A DNA stretch of 64,000 nucleotides from an uncultured Allomuricauda sp. (GCF_947495325.1 NZ_CANLYK010000001.1:496001-560000), one strand, 5' to 3'. Positions 25,699 to 34,659 are shown, counted from the stretch's first letter. Notes: generated by a model from the letters alone, not told the origin. Program-made: numbers and translations.

Positions 25699-26241
25699 TT
25701 ACATTTTTTTTGAAAGGGTATTTTGTCGTTGCTCCAGTTTCTCGCGTTCCTTGCGAAGCTCTTCTTTTTCTTTCAATATTTGAAGCTCAGTATCCATGGC
25801 CTTAAGATCAATTCCATGAACATGCTTATCTACCAATTTTACCCTAATAAAATAGACTATAGGAACAATAACCATTGTCACGGCAATAACATAAAGAATT
25901 TCATTCTCATCAATATTCTTGGATTCATAAGTTAAAACATTGTACAATTGGAAACTATACATAGCAATAGGGATAAGAATGGCATGGTACCACCAATGTT
26001 TTGAGGTAACAAACCAAATTATCAATAGTAACAAGGGTACAATTTTACCAAAATAATAGTATATGGCATCACTTACGTAACCAAATCCATTTTCAGTAAA
26101 TTCAAACCCCAGGAAACTCCAAGTTTTTGCTTCGGGAGAAATATATTTATATGCATAGAAAAATATAGGAGTTAGAGCAATCATAAGAGATATCAACCCC
26201 TCAATAATAAATCTCTTTCTAATAGTAGCTTTATTCTTCAT
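25699..26241 (-). CDS. Four-span membrane protein (180 aa, hypothetical)
   Basis: An unrecognised conserved-looking inner membrane protein. Four hydrophobic spans lie near residues 12-30, 60-80, 85-103 and 118-137. A cytoplasmic tail follows from residue 145, predicted as a charged coiled coil (ILKEKEELRKEREKLEQRQN). The motif KHWWYHAILIPIAMYSFQLY covers spans 2-3. It is 45 bases upstream of ald on the same strand and probably co-transcribed. Confidence 0.8.
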   Translation of the reverse strand: MKNKATIRKRFIIEGLISLMIALTPIFFYAYKYISPEAKTWSFLGFEFTENGFGYVSDAIYYYFGKIVPLLLLIIWFVTSKHWWYHAILIPIAMYSFQLYNVLTYESKNIDENEILYVIAVTMVIVPIVYFIRVKLVDKHVHGIDLKAMDTELQILKEKEELRKEREKLEQRQNTLSKKM

Positions 26242-26275
26242 TACTCACATAACTCAGAAATCCTAAAATTATTGT

Positions 26276-26308
26276 AAAAAAAATCCCTTTGCCAAAACAA
26301 AGGGATTT
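26276..26308 (-). terminator. Rho-independent terminator after the 44-aa gene
   Basis: A perfect 10-bp stem (AAATCCCTTT 26281-26290 with AAAGGGATTT 26299-26308) has an eight-base loop. Read on the minus strand it is followed by a run of eight T residues. It separates the porX-tsaE-small-gene unit from the membrane protein-ald unit. Confidence 0.85.
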
Positions 26309-26330
26309 TAAAAGTAGATTAGATTAAAAA

Positions 26331-26465
26331 TTATAATTTTTTTAATCTATCTTTTCTGATGCTGGTTTTTTGGTCCTCATCGATATCTACAACATTAGTT
26401 GATACCGCAGTCATCGCCAAAAAAGCAACAGCCAATAATCCAAAAAATAGTCTTTTAGTGTTCAT
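26331..26465 (-). CDS. Small secreted peptide (44 aa, hypothetical)
   Basis: A short gene with a good signal peptide (MNTKRLFFGLLAVAFLAMTA, cleavage likely after ...STN or TAVS) and a mature charged tail (VVDIDEDQKTSIRKDRLKKL). It is followed 23 bases later by a strong terminator in the right orientation, which supports it being a transcribed gene. Such tiny secreted proteins are frequent and uncharacterised in flavobacteria. Confidence 0.6.
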   Translation of the reverse strand: MNTKRLFFGLLAVAFLAMTAVSTNVVDIDEDQKTSIRKDRLKKL

Positions 26466-26638
26466 CGTAAAAGAGTTTTTGGTTAATAAATGAATTCATT
26501 TCAAGAACAAATGTAGGAAATTTTCCTTACCTACCTTGCATTTCACCGATAAAAATTGCTTTTAATCCCAAAAAGGAAGCTTTTAATCGACAGATTTGCT
26601 GTTCATCGAAACTTTGGAAAAGATATGTTTTAATAAAG

Positions 26639-27055
26639 TCAATCAAGACTAAAATCGATTGAGCGGGTGTTTTCATCGATAAACTGTAAGTAAATAAATA
26701 CAGCATCTTCAGGCAGTAATGATTTGATATTTTCAGGCCACTCCACAAATAACCAGGCGTTGGAATTAAAATAATCCTCGAGCCCTAAATCTAGAGCTTC
26801 CCCTTCATTTTCAATTCGATAAAAATCAAAATGGTAGGCAAGTAGATTATCATTTTCATCGTGATATTCGTTCACCAAACCAAAAGTGGGGCTATTGGCC
26901 AAATCAATACCCCCAAGCTCTTTTACAATTTCTTTGATCAAAGTTGTTTTTCCTGCACCCATCTCTCCATAAAAACAAAGGATTTTACTATCTGATGCCT
27001 TGAGGATATTTTTGGATATGCTGGGGAGGTCTTCTAATCGAAATATTTTTTTCAC
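26639..27055 (-). CDS. tsaE: tRNA threonylcarbamoyladenosine biosynthesis ATPase TsaE
   Basis: A 138-residue P-loop ATPase needed with TsaB, TsaC and TsaD for the t6A37 modification of ANN-decoding tRNAs. Walker A GEMGAGKTT is at residues 30-38. NSPTFGLVNEY near 59-69, HFDFYRI near 80-86 and the C-terminal VEWPENI (110s) are family signatures. It follows porX by six bases and is probably co-transcribed with it. Confidence 0.95.
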   Translation of the reverse strand: MKKIFRLEDLPSISKNILKASDSKILCFYGEMGAGKTTLIKEIVKELGGIDLANSPTFGLVNEYHDENDNLLAYHFDFYRIENEGEALDLGLEDYFNSNAWLFVEWPENIKSLLPEDAVFIYLQFIDENTRSIDFSLD

Positions 27056-27061
27056 AACATT

Positions 27062-28606
27062 CTATTTTGCATCCAAAACTATAAAAGGAACTATCATTTC
27101 TTCCAAGGAGACACCTCCATGCTGATAGGTATTTCTATAGTATCCAACATAATGGTTGTAATTATTGGGATACGCGAAAAACAAATCATTCTTCGCAAAA
27201 ATATAACTGCTACTTAAATTAATATTTGGCAAGTGGATGCTTTGTGGGTTTTTGGTTGCCAAAACATCCTTGTCCTCATAAGTAAGACTTCTACCTGTTT
27301 TATATCGTAGATTAAGACTTGTTTCTCTGTCACCTATAACTTTAGAGGGCTGTTTCACGTTTATGGTACCATGATCCGTAGTTAATATTAATTTCATGCC
27401 CATATTCTGTGCTTGTTGGATAATCTCCAGAAGCGGCGAATTTTTAAACCAACTCAGTGTAAGCGAACGGTAGGCCTTATCATTGGACGCCAATTCTTTG
27501 ATTACCTCCATCTCTGTTTTTGAATGTGAAAGCATATCCACAAAATTATATACAAGTACGGTGAGATCATTATCTTTTTGCGATCTAAAATTCTGGGCCA
27601 ACTGTTTTCCCTGACGGAGGTTACTAATTTTATGATACTCCCATTTTAAATCCAATCCAAGTCGTTTTAACTGGGCTCCCAAAAATTCAGCTTCAAAAAG
27701 ATTTTTACCTCCTTCTTCCGTATCATTTTTCCACCAATCAGGATGTTGCTTTTCCATATCCAAGGGCATCAAGCCAGAAAAAATTGCATTTCGAGCATAT
27801 TGGGTAGCCGTTGGTAGAATGCTATAATAGGATGATTCTTGTTTTTTCTTATAATGTACAGCCAGGGTCTCTTCAAAAGCCAACCATTGATCATACCGAA
27901 GATTATCGATAACTATCAACAATGTCTTATTTCCTGCTAATTCTGGTTGAATCTTTTTTCTGAAAAGAGTATGGGACATTACGGGTGGGTCACTCTCCTG
28001 AAACCATTCACTGTAATTTTTATCCACAAACTTGCTGAACTGAGAATTTGCTTCTACCTTCTGTGATTCCAAAATTTCAAACATACCAGAGTCTTCAATT
28101 TCTTCCAGTTGAAGTTCCCAATAAATTAGCTTCTTATAAAGTTCGGCCCATTCTTCTTGACTATTTACCATAGATAGATTCATGGCAATTTTTCGAAACT
28201 CCTGTTGGTAGTTTGATGTGGTTTTTTCAGATACAAGCCGGGAGTTGTCCAAGCTCTTTTTTAAGGATAATAATATTTGATTTGGATTTACTGGCTTAAT
28301 TAAATAATCTGCAATTTTAGAACCAATGGCTTCGTCCATTATATATTCTTCCTCACTTTTGGTAATCATTACCACTGGGATGGAAGCATCATGTTTTTTA
28401 ATTTCTGTCAAAGTTTCCAGTCCAGAAATTCCCGGCATGTTCTCATCCAAAAAAACAATATCAAAAAATGTATTTTTTATCTCCTCCAATGCATCTTGAC
28501 CACTTTGACTAGTAACTACTTCATAGTTTTTGTTTTCCAGAAAAAGGATATGGGGTTTTAATAGATCGATTTCATCATCGACCCATAGAATAGTGATCTT
28601 GTTCAT
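27062..28606 (-). CDS. porX: PorX: response regulator with PglZ phosphatase domain
   Basis: The type IX secretion system regulator characteristic of Bacteroidota (514 residues). The CheY-like receiver has the acidic pocket DDE at residues 10-12 and phosphoacceptor Asp54 (VFLDENMPG). A helical linker (about 125-205) leads to an alkaline-phosphatase-superfamily PglZ domain (about 215-505) with LLIVIDNLRYDQW, LTTDHGT and YQHGGVSLEEMIVP as metal-binding motifs. PorX is activated by the kinase PorY and acts on T9SS gene expression through SigP; cyclic oligonucleotide phosphodiesterase activity is reported for the domain. No T9SS structural gene lies in this window. Confidence 0.95.
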   Translation of the reverse strand: MNKITILWVDDEIDLLKPHILFLENKNYEVVTSQSGQDALEEIKNTFFDIVFLDENMPGISGLETLTEIKKHDASIPVVMITKSEEEYIMDEAIGSKIADYLIKPVNPNQILLSLKKSLDNSRLVSEKTTSNYQQEFRKIAMNLSMVNSQEEWAELYKKLIYWELQLEEIEDSGMFEILESQKVEANSQFSKFVDKNYSEWFQESDPPVMSHTLFRKKIQPELAGNKTLLIVIDNLRYDQWLAFEETLAVHYKKKQESSYYSILPTATQYARNAIFSGLMPLDMEKQHPDWWKNDTEEGGKNLFEAEFLGAQLKRLGLDLKWEYHKISNLRQGKQLAQNFRSQKDNDLTVLVYNFVDMLSHSKTEMEVIKELASNDKAYRSLTLSWFKNSPLLEIIQQAQNMGMKLILTTDHGTINVKQPSKVIGDRETSLNLRYKTGRSLTYEDKDVLATKNPQSIHLPNINLSSSYIFAKNDLFFAYPNNYNHYVGYYRNTYQHGGVSLEEMIVPFIVLDAK

Positions 28607-28614
28607 ATAGTAGT

Positions 28615-28622
28615 TATCTTTG
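28615..28622 (+). promoter_or_regulatory. Probable -7 element for the HD-domain gene
   Basis: TATCTTTG fits TAnnTTTG in the 36-base gap between the divergent porX and HD-domain genes, 20 bases before the proposed TTG start. TTG at 28599-28601 is a short-spaced -33 candidate lying inside porX. Confidence 0.4.
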
Positions 28623-28642
28623 TGTAATTAAAACAAACTTCC

Positions 28643-29869
28643 TTGGCCCAAACCAATAAGCTTAAAGTTTTTAACGATCCAATTTACGGTTTTATTGGAA
28701 CACCAAATGAACTTATTTTTAGTCTTATAGCTCACCCGTACTTTCAAAGACTACGCCGAATTTCGCAGATGGGTATGTCCTATCTCGTTTATCCGGGGGC
28801 CCACCATACAAGATTTCACCATGCGCTCGGTAGCATGCATCTAATGACAAAGGCAATTCAAACCCTCAGGTGGAAAAATATTGAGATTACTTCACAAGAA
28901 GAAACAGGTCTTCTTTGTGCCATTTTACTGCATGATATTGGCCATGGTCCTTTTTCACATGCCTTGGAGGGTTTCATAATATCAGATTTAAGCCATGAAG
29001 AGATTTCCCTGGAATTCATGGTTAAATTGAATGAAGAATTCAATGGTCAGCTTGATACCGCAATTGCCATTTTCAGGGGAAAATATTCCAAACCTTTTAT
29101 GAATCAATTAGTATCCAGTCAATTGGATATGGACCGATTGGATTATTTAAAGCGTGATAGTTTTTATTCTGGGGTTACTGAGGGAAACATAAATTCGGAA
29201 CGCCTCATTTCAATGTTGAATGTGGTTGATGGGAATTTGGTGATTGAAGAAAAAGGAATTTACGCTGTTGAGAAATTTTTAATGGCACGAAGGTTTATGT
29301 ACTGGCAGGTATATCTGCATAAAACAGGACTTGTTGCTGAACAATTATTGGTTCGTATCATGAGGAGGGCCAGAGAGTTGATATTGGATGGAAAAGAATT
29401 GAACGGAAGCCCAGATTTTCTATTCTTCTTGAAGAATAATACCAAAGCTAATTTTGATTCTCAAATTTTAAAAAGATTCTCTCTGTTGGACGATATTGAT
29501 ATTCTAGGTGCATTAAAATCCTGGCAGTTTTATGATGATTTTGTGCTTTCTAAAATGTGCAAGATGCTTTTAAATAGAACATTGTTAAACGTAAATATTA
29601 AAAATACCCCTATAGACCCTCGCTGGTCGGCTGAAAAACTAAAAACGACAACTCAAGTATATGGGATAACAGCTGAGGAAGCTTCCTACTTTGTATTTAA
29701 AGGAGAAATCTCCAACAAGGCATACAATGAAAACCATCAAGCCATTAATATTCTCAAAAAAAATGGAAAAGTTACTGATGTGCTCAAAGAGTCTGACCAA
29801 CTTAGTTTAAAAGCACTTTCTAAAACGGTAACAAAATATTATAGCTGTTATCCAAAAGAACCCGTTTAA
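28643..29869 (+). CDS. HD-domain phosphohydrolase
   Basis: A 408-residue HD-superfamily protein related to dNTP triphosphohydrolases (SAMHD1-like). The N-terminal NDPIYGFI and HPYFQRLRRISQMG are followed by the metal-site residues H...HD...D: HTRFHHALGSMH near residue 55, LLHDIGHGPFSH near residue 97, and SSQLDMDRLDYLKRD near 160-175. The start is TTG: an in-frame stop lies 18 bases upstream and the first in-frame ATG would remove the conserved NDPIYGF segment. The substrate is probably a nucleotide but is not determined by sequence. Confidence 0.85.
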   Translation: MAQTNKLKVFNDPIYGFIGTPNELIFSLIAHPYFQRLRRISQMGMSYLVYPGAHHTRFHHALGSMHLMTKAIQTLRWKNIEITSQEETGLLCAILLHDIGHGPFSHALEGFIISDLSHEEISLEFMVKLNEEFNGQLDTAIAIFRGKYSKPFMNQLVSSQLDMDRLDYLKRDSFYSGVTEGNINSERLISMLNVVDGNLVIEEKGIYAVEKFLMARRFMYWQVYLHKTGLVAEQLLVRIMRRARELILDGKELNGSPDFLFFLKNNTKANFDSQILKRFSLLDDIDILGALKSWQFYDDFVLSKMCKMLLNRTLLNVNIKNTPIDPRWSAEKLKTTTQVYGITAEEASYFVFKGEISNKAYNENHQAINILKKNGKVTDVLKESDQLSLKALSKTVTKYYSCYPKEPV

Positions 29870-29879
29870 CAAATTTTGT

Positions 29880-29887
29880 TACTTTTG
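29880..29887 (+). promoter_or_regulatory. Probable -7 element for the lpxD operon
   Basis: TACTTTTG fits TAnnTTTG and ends five bases before the lpxD ATG, so the transcript would be leaderless or nearly so. Confidence 0.45.
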
Positions 29888-29892
29888 CTGCA

Positions 29893-30918
29893 ATGAAATT
29901 TACCGCCACCCAAATTGCCGGACTTTTAGAGGGAGAAGTTGAGGGAAATCCTCAGATTGCTGTTCACAAACTATCTAAAATTGAAGAAGGTGAAAAAGGA
30001 TCTCTGACTTTCTTGGCGAACCCAAAGTACACCTCTTTTATTTACTCCACTAAAGCTTCCATTACCATTGTTAATAAGGATTTTATTCCTGAACAAGATT
30101 TATCCACTACATTAATAAAGGTAGAGGATGCCTATAAGTCTTTTTCAAAGTTATTGGAGTATTATAACCAAGTAAAGAACAATAAGTCTGGTATTGAAAA
30201 TCCAACTTTTATTTCGGAAAGTGCTTCATATGGAGATGGATTTTATCTTGGAGCTTTTTCCTATTTGGGAGATAATGTGAAAATAGGGGAGAATGTGAAA
30301 ATTTATCCCAACGTATATATTGGAGACAATGTAACCATTGGCAATAATGTAATTGTATATGCAGGAGCAAAGATATATTCGGAATCAATAGTTGGAGAGA
30401 CATGTGTAATTCATAGTGGAGCAATAATTGGAGCTGATGGTTTTGGTTTCACTCCAAATGAAAAGGGAGAATATAGTAAGGTGCCACAAACGGGAAATGT
30501 TATCTTGGAAGAAAATGTAGACGTAGGTGCCGGAACAACAATTGATAGGGCCACTTTAGGTTCAACAATTTTGAGAAAGGGAGTAAAATTGGACAATCAA
30601 ATACAAATTGCCCATAATGTAGAGATTGGAGAACACACTGCTATTGCTGCTCAAACTGGAATTGCGGGTTCCACCAAAATAGGGAAATATTGCCTTATTG
30701 GTGGACAAGTTGGCATTGTTGGACATATTACAATTGGAGATAGAGTGAGAATCCAAGCTCAGTCAGGGATAGGAAGAAACGTTAAGGATGATGAGGTTCT
30801 TCAAGGGTCACCGGCATTAAATTATGGAGACTATAATAAATCATACGTACATTTTAAAAATTTACCAAAGTTGGTAAATACAATCACCAACCTTGAAAAA
30901 AAAGTAGAAGGTGAATAA
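29893..30918 (+). CDS. lpxD: UDP-3-O-acylglucosamine N-acyltransferase
   Basis: Adds the N-linked hydroxyacyl chain in the third step of lipid A synthesis, using hydroxyacyl-ACP. The 341-residue protein has the LpxD N-terminal uridine-binding domain (residues 1-100), then a left-handed beta helix of hexapeptide repeats (about 105-310; for example IGENVKIYPNVYIGDNVTIG), with the catalytic His region in LDNQIQIAHNVEIG, and a C-terminal helix. It is the first gene of lpxD-lpxC/fabZ-lpxA. A second LpxD-like gene lies downstream of efp. Confidence 0.94.
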   Translation: MKFTATQIAGLLEGEVEGNPQIAVHKLSKIEEGEKGSLTFLANPKYTSFIYSTKASITIVNKDFIPEQDLSTTLIKVEDAYKSFSKLLEYYNQVKNNKSGIENPTFISESASYGDGFYLGAFSYLGDNVKIGENVKIYPNVYIGDNVTIGNNVIVYAGAKIYSESIVGETCVIHSGAIIGADGFGFTPNEKGEYSKVPQTGNVILEENVDVGAGTTIDRATLGSTILRKGVKLDNQIQIAHNVEIGEHTAIAAQTGIAGSTKIGKYCLIGGQVGIVGHITIGDRVRIQAQSGIGRNVKDDEVLQGSPALNYGDYNKSYVHFKNLPKLVNTITNLEKKVEGE

Positions 30919-32317
30919 GACCAATATCAAACAACGAACCATAAATAAAAAGGTAACGCTAGAAGGAGTAGGGTTGCATACCGGGGAGAATGTTACGATG
31001 ACTTTTGTTCCCGCTAAGGAAAATCATGGGTTTGCCTTTAAAAGAGTAGACCTTGAGGGAGAACCAATAATTGAGGCAGATGCCAACTATGTTGTGAACA
31101 CGCAACGTGGCACCAATCTTGAGAAAAATGGCGTAAAAATCCAAACTTCAGAACATGTTCTTGCTGCCTTGGTAGGCCTTGACATTGATAATGTTCTTAT
31201 AGAATTAGATTCTCCAGAACCTCCTATCATGGATGGATCTTCAAAGTTTTTTGTTGAGGCTCTTGAAGAAGCAGGAATTGTAGAACAAGAACAAAATCGT
31301 GAAGAATACGTAGTCAAAGATGTGATTACCTATAAGGATGAAGCTACTGGTAGCGAAATTACCGTAATCCCATCTGATGAGTACCAGATAACTACAATGG
31401 TCGATTTTGGAACCAAGGTTTTAGGTACTCAAAATGCCACCTTGGAACAGATTTCCAATTTTAAGACGGATATAGCCGATGCGCGTACCTTTAGCTTTTT
31501 ACATGAGTTGGAAATGCTATTGGAGCACGGACTTATAAAAGGCGGGGACCTTAACAATGCTATCGTTTATGTGGACAAAGAGATTTCCGAATCCACAATG
31601 AAAAAACTACAAAAGGCATTCAACAAAGAAAAATTGTCAGTAAAGCCAAATGGTATATTGGATAATCTCACGTTGCATTATCCCAATGAAGCGGCCCGCC
31701 ATAAATTATTGGATGTGGTTGGCGACTTGGCATTAGCCGGCACTCGCATTAGAGGAAAGGTCATCGCCAACAAGCCGGGACATTATGTGAACACACAATT
31801 TGCCAAGAAACTTTCCAAAATAATTAAAATAGAAAAAAGGAATAAGGTTCCAACCTATGATTTGAATCAAACTCCATTGATGGATGTTACCCAAATCATG
31901 GATATGTTGCCGCATAGACCTCCTTTTTTGCTCGTAGATAAAATATTGGAACTTTCAGATACCCATGTTGTTGGCGTAAAAAATGTTACTATGAATGAAC
32001 CTTTCTTTGTAGGTCATTTTCCAGGAGCTCCAGTAATGCCTGGGGTTCTACAAGTAGAGGCAATGGCACAAACTGGAGGTATTTTGGTTCTTAGTACAGT
32101 TCCTGATCCAGAAAACTATCTTACCTTTTTCATGAAGATAGATAATGTCAAATTTAAACAACAAGTAGTTCCTGGAGATACGTTGATATTTAAATGTGAT
32201 TTGATTTCACCAATTCGACGTGGAATTTGTCATATGCAGGCCTATGCCTATGCAAACGGAAAATTGGTCTCTGAAGCTGAATTAATGGCTCAAATTGTAA
32301 AAACCAAAAACGACTAA
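30911..32317 (+). CDS. lpxC: Bifunctional LpxC deacetylase / FabZ dehydratase
   Basis: A fusion common in Bacteroidota. Residues 1-300 are LpxC, the zinc-dependent UDP-3-O-acyl-GlcNAc deacetylase committing to lipid A (GVGLHTGENVTMTFVPA, TSEHVLAALVGLDIDN with a zinc His, and HKLLDVVGDLALAG with His/Asp ligands). Residues from about 315 are FabZ, 3-hydroxyacyl-ACP dehydratase (DMLPHRPPFLLVDKI and the catalytic HFPGAPVMPGVLQVEAMAQ). The start is GTG at 30911, overlapping the lpxD stop by eight bases. Linking LpxC to FabZ ties lipid A output to fatty-acid synthesis. Confidence 0.96.
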   Translation: MNKTNIKQRTINKKVTLEGVGLHTGENVTMTFVPAKENHGFAFKRVDLEGEPIIEADANYVVNTQRGTNLEKNGVKIQTSEHVLAALVGLDIDNVLIELDSPEPPIMDGSSKFFVEALEEAGIVEQEQNREEYVVKDVITYKDEATGSEITVIPSDEYQITTMVDFGTKVLGTQNATLEQISNFKTDIADARTFSFLHELEMLLEHGLIKGGDLNNAIVYVDKEISESTMKKLQKAFNKEKLSVKPNGILDNLTLHYPNEAARHKLLDVVGDLALAGTRIRGKVIANKPGHYVNTQFAKKLSKIIKIEKRNKVPTYDLNQTPLMDVTQIMDMLPHRPPFLLVDKILELSDTHVVGVKNVTMNEPFFVGHFPGAPVMPGVLQVEAMAQTGGILVLSTVPDPENYLTFFMKIDNVKFKQQVVPGDTLIFKCDLISPIRRGICHMQAYAYANGKLVSEAELMAQIVKTKND

Positions 32318-33103
32318 ATGAATCAGCCACTTGCTTATGTCCATCCCGGAGCAAAAATTGCCAAAAATGTGGTGATTGAGCCTTTTACCACAATTCACAA
32401 CAATGTCACAATTGGACAGGGTACGTGGATAGGTTCCAATGTTACCATAATGGAAGGCGCTCGAATAGGAAAGAATTGTAATATTTTCCCCGGAGCAGTC
32501 ATTTCTGCAATGCCACAAGACTTAAAATATCAAGGAGAGGAAACCACCGTTCATATAGGGAACAATACAACCATACGGGAATGTGCCACCATTAATAAAG
32601 GTACATCTGATCGTATGAAAACCGTAATCGGTAATAATTGTTTGATTATGGCCTATTGTCACGTTGCCCATGACTGTTTTGTGGGTGACGGTTGTATCTT
32701 TAGTAATGATTCTACATTGGCAGGTCATGTTACCATTGGACAAAATGTAGTATTGGCCGGAATGGTAGCGGTGCACCAATTTGTTTCAATAGGAAACCAT
32801 GCTTTTGTTACAGGAGGATCCTTGGTAAGAAAGGATGTACCTCCTTTTGTTAAAGCAGCAAGAGAGCCACTTTCATATGTTGGAATCAATTCCATAGGTT
32901 TACGAAGAAGAGGATTCGAGGCAAATAAAATAAGAGAGATCCAAAACATTTATCGAATATTGTATCAAAAAAACTATAATAACTCCCAAGCAGCTTCAAT
33001 AATAGAGGCAGAAATGGAAGCAACTCCGGAACGTGATGAAATCCTTCAATTTATTAGGGATTCGCAAAGAGGAATCATGAAAGGCTATTTCAGTTCAAAT
33101 TAA
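32318..33103 (+). CDS. lpxA: Acyl-ACP--UDP-N-acetylglucosamine O-acyltransferase
   Basis: The first lipid A enzyme: transfers 3-hydroxyacyl from ACP to UDP-GlcNAc. The 261-residue trimeric left-handed beta-helix protein starts QPLAYVHPGAKIAKNVVIEP and contains the catalytic-His region MAYCHVAHDCFVGDGCIFSN near residues 110-130. The C-terminal helical domain carries GLRRRGFEANKIREIQNIYR. It begins on the base after the lpxC-fabZ stop, so it is tightly coupled. Confidence 0.95.
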   Translation: MNQPLAYVHPGAKIAKNVVIEPFTTIHNNVTIGQGTWIGSNVTIMEGARIGKNCNIFPGAVISAMPQDLKYQGEETTVHIGNNTTIRECATINKGTSDRMKTVIGNNCLIMAYCHVAHDCFVGDGCIFSNDSTLAGHVTIGQNVVLAGMVAVHQFVSIGNHAFVTGGSLVRKDVPPFVKAAREPLSYVGINSIGLRRRGFEANKIREIQNIYRILYQKNYNNSQAASIIEAEMEATPERDEILQFIRDSQRGIMKGYFSSN

Positions 33104-33107
33104 AATT

Positions 33108-33674
33108 ATGGCAAGTACTTCAGATATTAGAAAAGGATTGTGCATCAAATACAATCATGATATTTTCAAGATAATTGAGTTTCTTCATGTAAAACCAGGC
33201 AAAGGACCTGCTTTTGTACGAACAAAGCTAAAAAGTGTTACTACGGGAAAAGTAATAGACAATACATTTTCCGCAGGACATAAAATAGATGATGTACGGG
33301 TAGAGACAAGATCCTACCAGTATCTCTATGCAGAAGGAGATACGTTCCATTTTATGAATACGGACGATTACAATCAAATTACATTGGAGAAAAGTTCGTT
33401 GGATGCACCTGACCTTTTAAAGGAAGGGGAGGTTGTGACTATTCTTTTTAATACTGAGGATAGTATGCCACTATCTGTTGATATGCCCGCAAGTGTTATT
33501 TTGGAAATAACCCACACAGAACCTGGAGTTAAAGGAAATACCGCAACCAATGCCACAAAGCCCGCTACGGTTGAAACTGGAGCTCGGGTAAATGTTCCAT
33601 TGTTTATCAATGAAGGAGATAAAATAAAAGTGGATACTGAAAAAGGAGCCTACTTAGAACGGATAAAAGAATAG
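33108..33674 (+). CDS. efp: Elongation factor P
   Basis: Promotes peptide-bond formation at polyproline stretches. The 188-residue, three-domain protein has the conserved modification loop HVKPGKGPAFVRTKLK near residues 28-43, with Lys at the tip (KPGKG). No epmA/epmB genes are seen nearby, so any modification route is unknown. It sits inside the lipid A cluster, four bases after lpxA and six before the second lpxD-like gene. Confidence 0.96.
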   Translation: MASTSDIRKGLCIKYNHDIFKIIEFLHVKPGKGPAFVRTKLKSVTTGKVIDNTFSAGHKIDDVRVETRSYQYLYAEGDTFHFMNTDDYNQITLEKSSLDAPDLLKEGEVVTILFNTEDSMPLSVDMPASVILEITHTEPGVKGNTATNATKPATVETGARVNVPLFINEGDKIKVDTEKGAYLERIKE

Positions 33675-33680
33675 TCCGTA

Positions 33681-34616
33681 ATGAAATTCCCAAAACCGTA
33701 TACCTTAAAGGAAATTTCAGAAATTATTGATTCCAGTTATGTTGGAAATGATGATTTTCCGGTATTGGGAATGAACGAGATTCATGTGGTAGAGGAAGGG
33801 GACATTGTTTTTGTAGATCATCCAAAGTATTATGATAAAGCATTGGAATCCATGGCCACAGTTGTTCTTATAAACAAACAAGTAGAATGTCCAGAGGGTA
33901 AGGCACTTCTTATTTCCGAAGATCCTTTCACTGATTTCAACAAACTAACCCAATTTTTCAAACCCTTTCAAAGTGCCAGTACCACAATAGCACCTACAGC
34001 AAAAATTGGAGAAGGCACCATAATACAACCTAACACCTTTATAGGCAATAATGTGATTATTGGAAAAGATTGTATTATTCATGCCAATGTCACTATTTAT
34101 GATAATTGTATAATTGGAAATAGCGTGACAATCCATAGCGGAACGGTACTAGGGGCAGATGCATTCTATTATAAAAATAGACCCGAAGGATTTGACAAAT
34201 TACTTTCAGGAGGTAGAGTGGTCATTAAGGACAATGTAGACATAGGAGCTTCATGCAGCATAGATAGGGGTGTTACCGGTGATACCACCATTGGAGAAGG
34301 AACAAAACTCGATAATCAAATACAAATAGGCCATGATACCGTGATTGGCAAAAAATGTCTCATTGCTTCCCATACAGGAATAGCTGGTTGTGTGGTTGTT
34401 GAAGATGAAGTCACCCTATGGGGACAAGTTGGAGTTATTAGTGGTATTACCATTGGTAAAGGCGCCGTTGTTTATGCACAATCTGGAGTTGCAGACAGTT
34501 TGGAAGGCGGTAAAACATATTTTGGAAGTCCGGCCTTAGAAGCTCGGGCAAAAATGAAAGAGTTGGCCATAATAAAAAATATTCCATCACTGCTTAAGAA
34601 GGCTAAGCAGAAATAG
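33681..34616 (+). CDS. Second LpxD-like N-acyltransferase
   Basis: A 311-residue paralog of LpxD with the same architecture: an N-terminal LpxD-specific domain (residues 5-100, ISEIIDSSYVGNDDFPVLGM) and a hexapeptide left-handed helix (about 105-290), including LDNQIQIGHDTVIG and SHTGIAGC at the catalytic-His positions. It is shorter than the first copy, mainly at the C-terminus. It may differ in acyl-chain or sugar specificity, or act on another UDP-amino sugar. Its place after efp in the same run of genes points to the same operon. Confidence 0.85.
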   Translation: MKFPKPYTLKEISEIIDSSYVGNDDFPVLGMNEIHVVEEGDIVFVDHPKYYDKALESMATVVLINKQVECPEGKALLISEDPFTDFNKLTQFFKPFQSASTTIAPTAKIGEGTIIQPNTFIGNNVIIGKDCIIHANVTIYDNCIIGNSVTIHSGTVLGADAFYYKNRPEGFDKLLSGGRVVIKDNVDIGASCSIDRGVTGDTTIGEGTKLDNQIQIGHDTVIGKKCLIASHTGIAGCVVVEDEVTLWGQVGVISGITIGKGAVVYAQSGVADSLEGGKTYFGSPALEARAKMKELAIIKNIPSLLKKAKQK

Positions 34617-34651
34617 CACAAAATTTACTTTAAATTTTAGGGGCAAAGCCA

Positions 34652-34659
34652 TACTTTTG
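34652..34659 (+). promoter_or_regulatory. Probable -7 element for sucD
   Basis: TACTTTTG fits TAnnTTTG and lies 23 bases before the sucD start, in the 65-base gap after the second lpxD-like gene. Confidence 0.4.

Noticed and set aside
30209..34136. Regular short-period repeats in the DNA of lpxD, lpxA and the second lpxD
   Set aside because: They are the coding signature of hexapeptide left-handed beta helices, not a CRISPR or DNA repeat.
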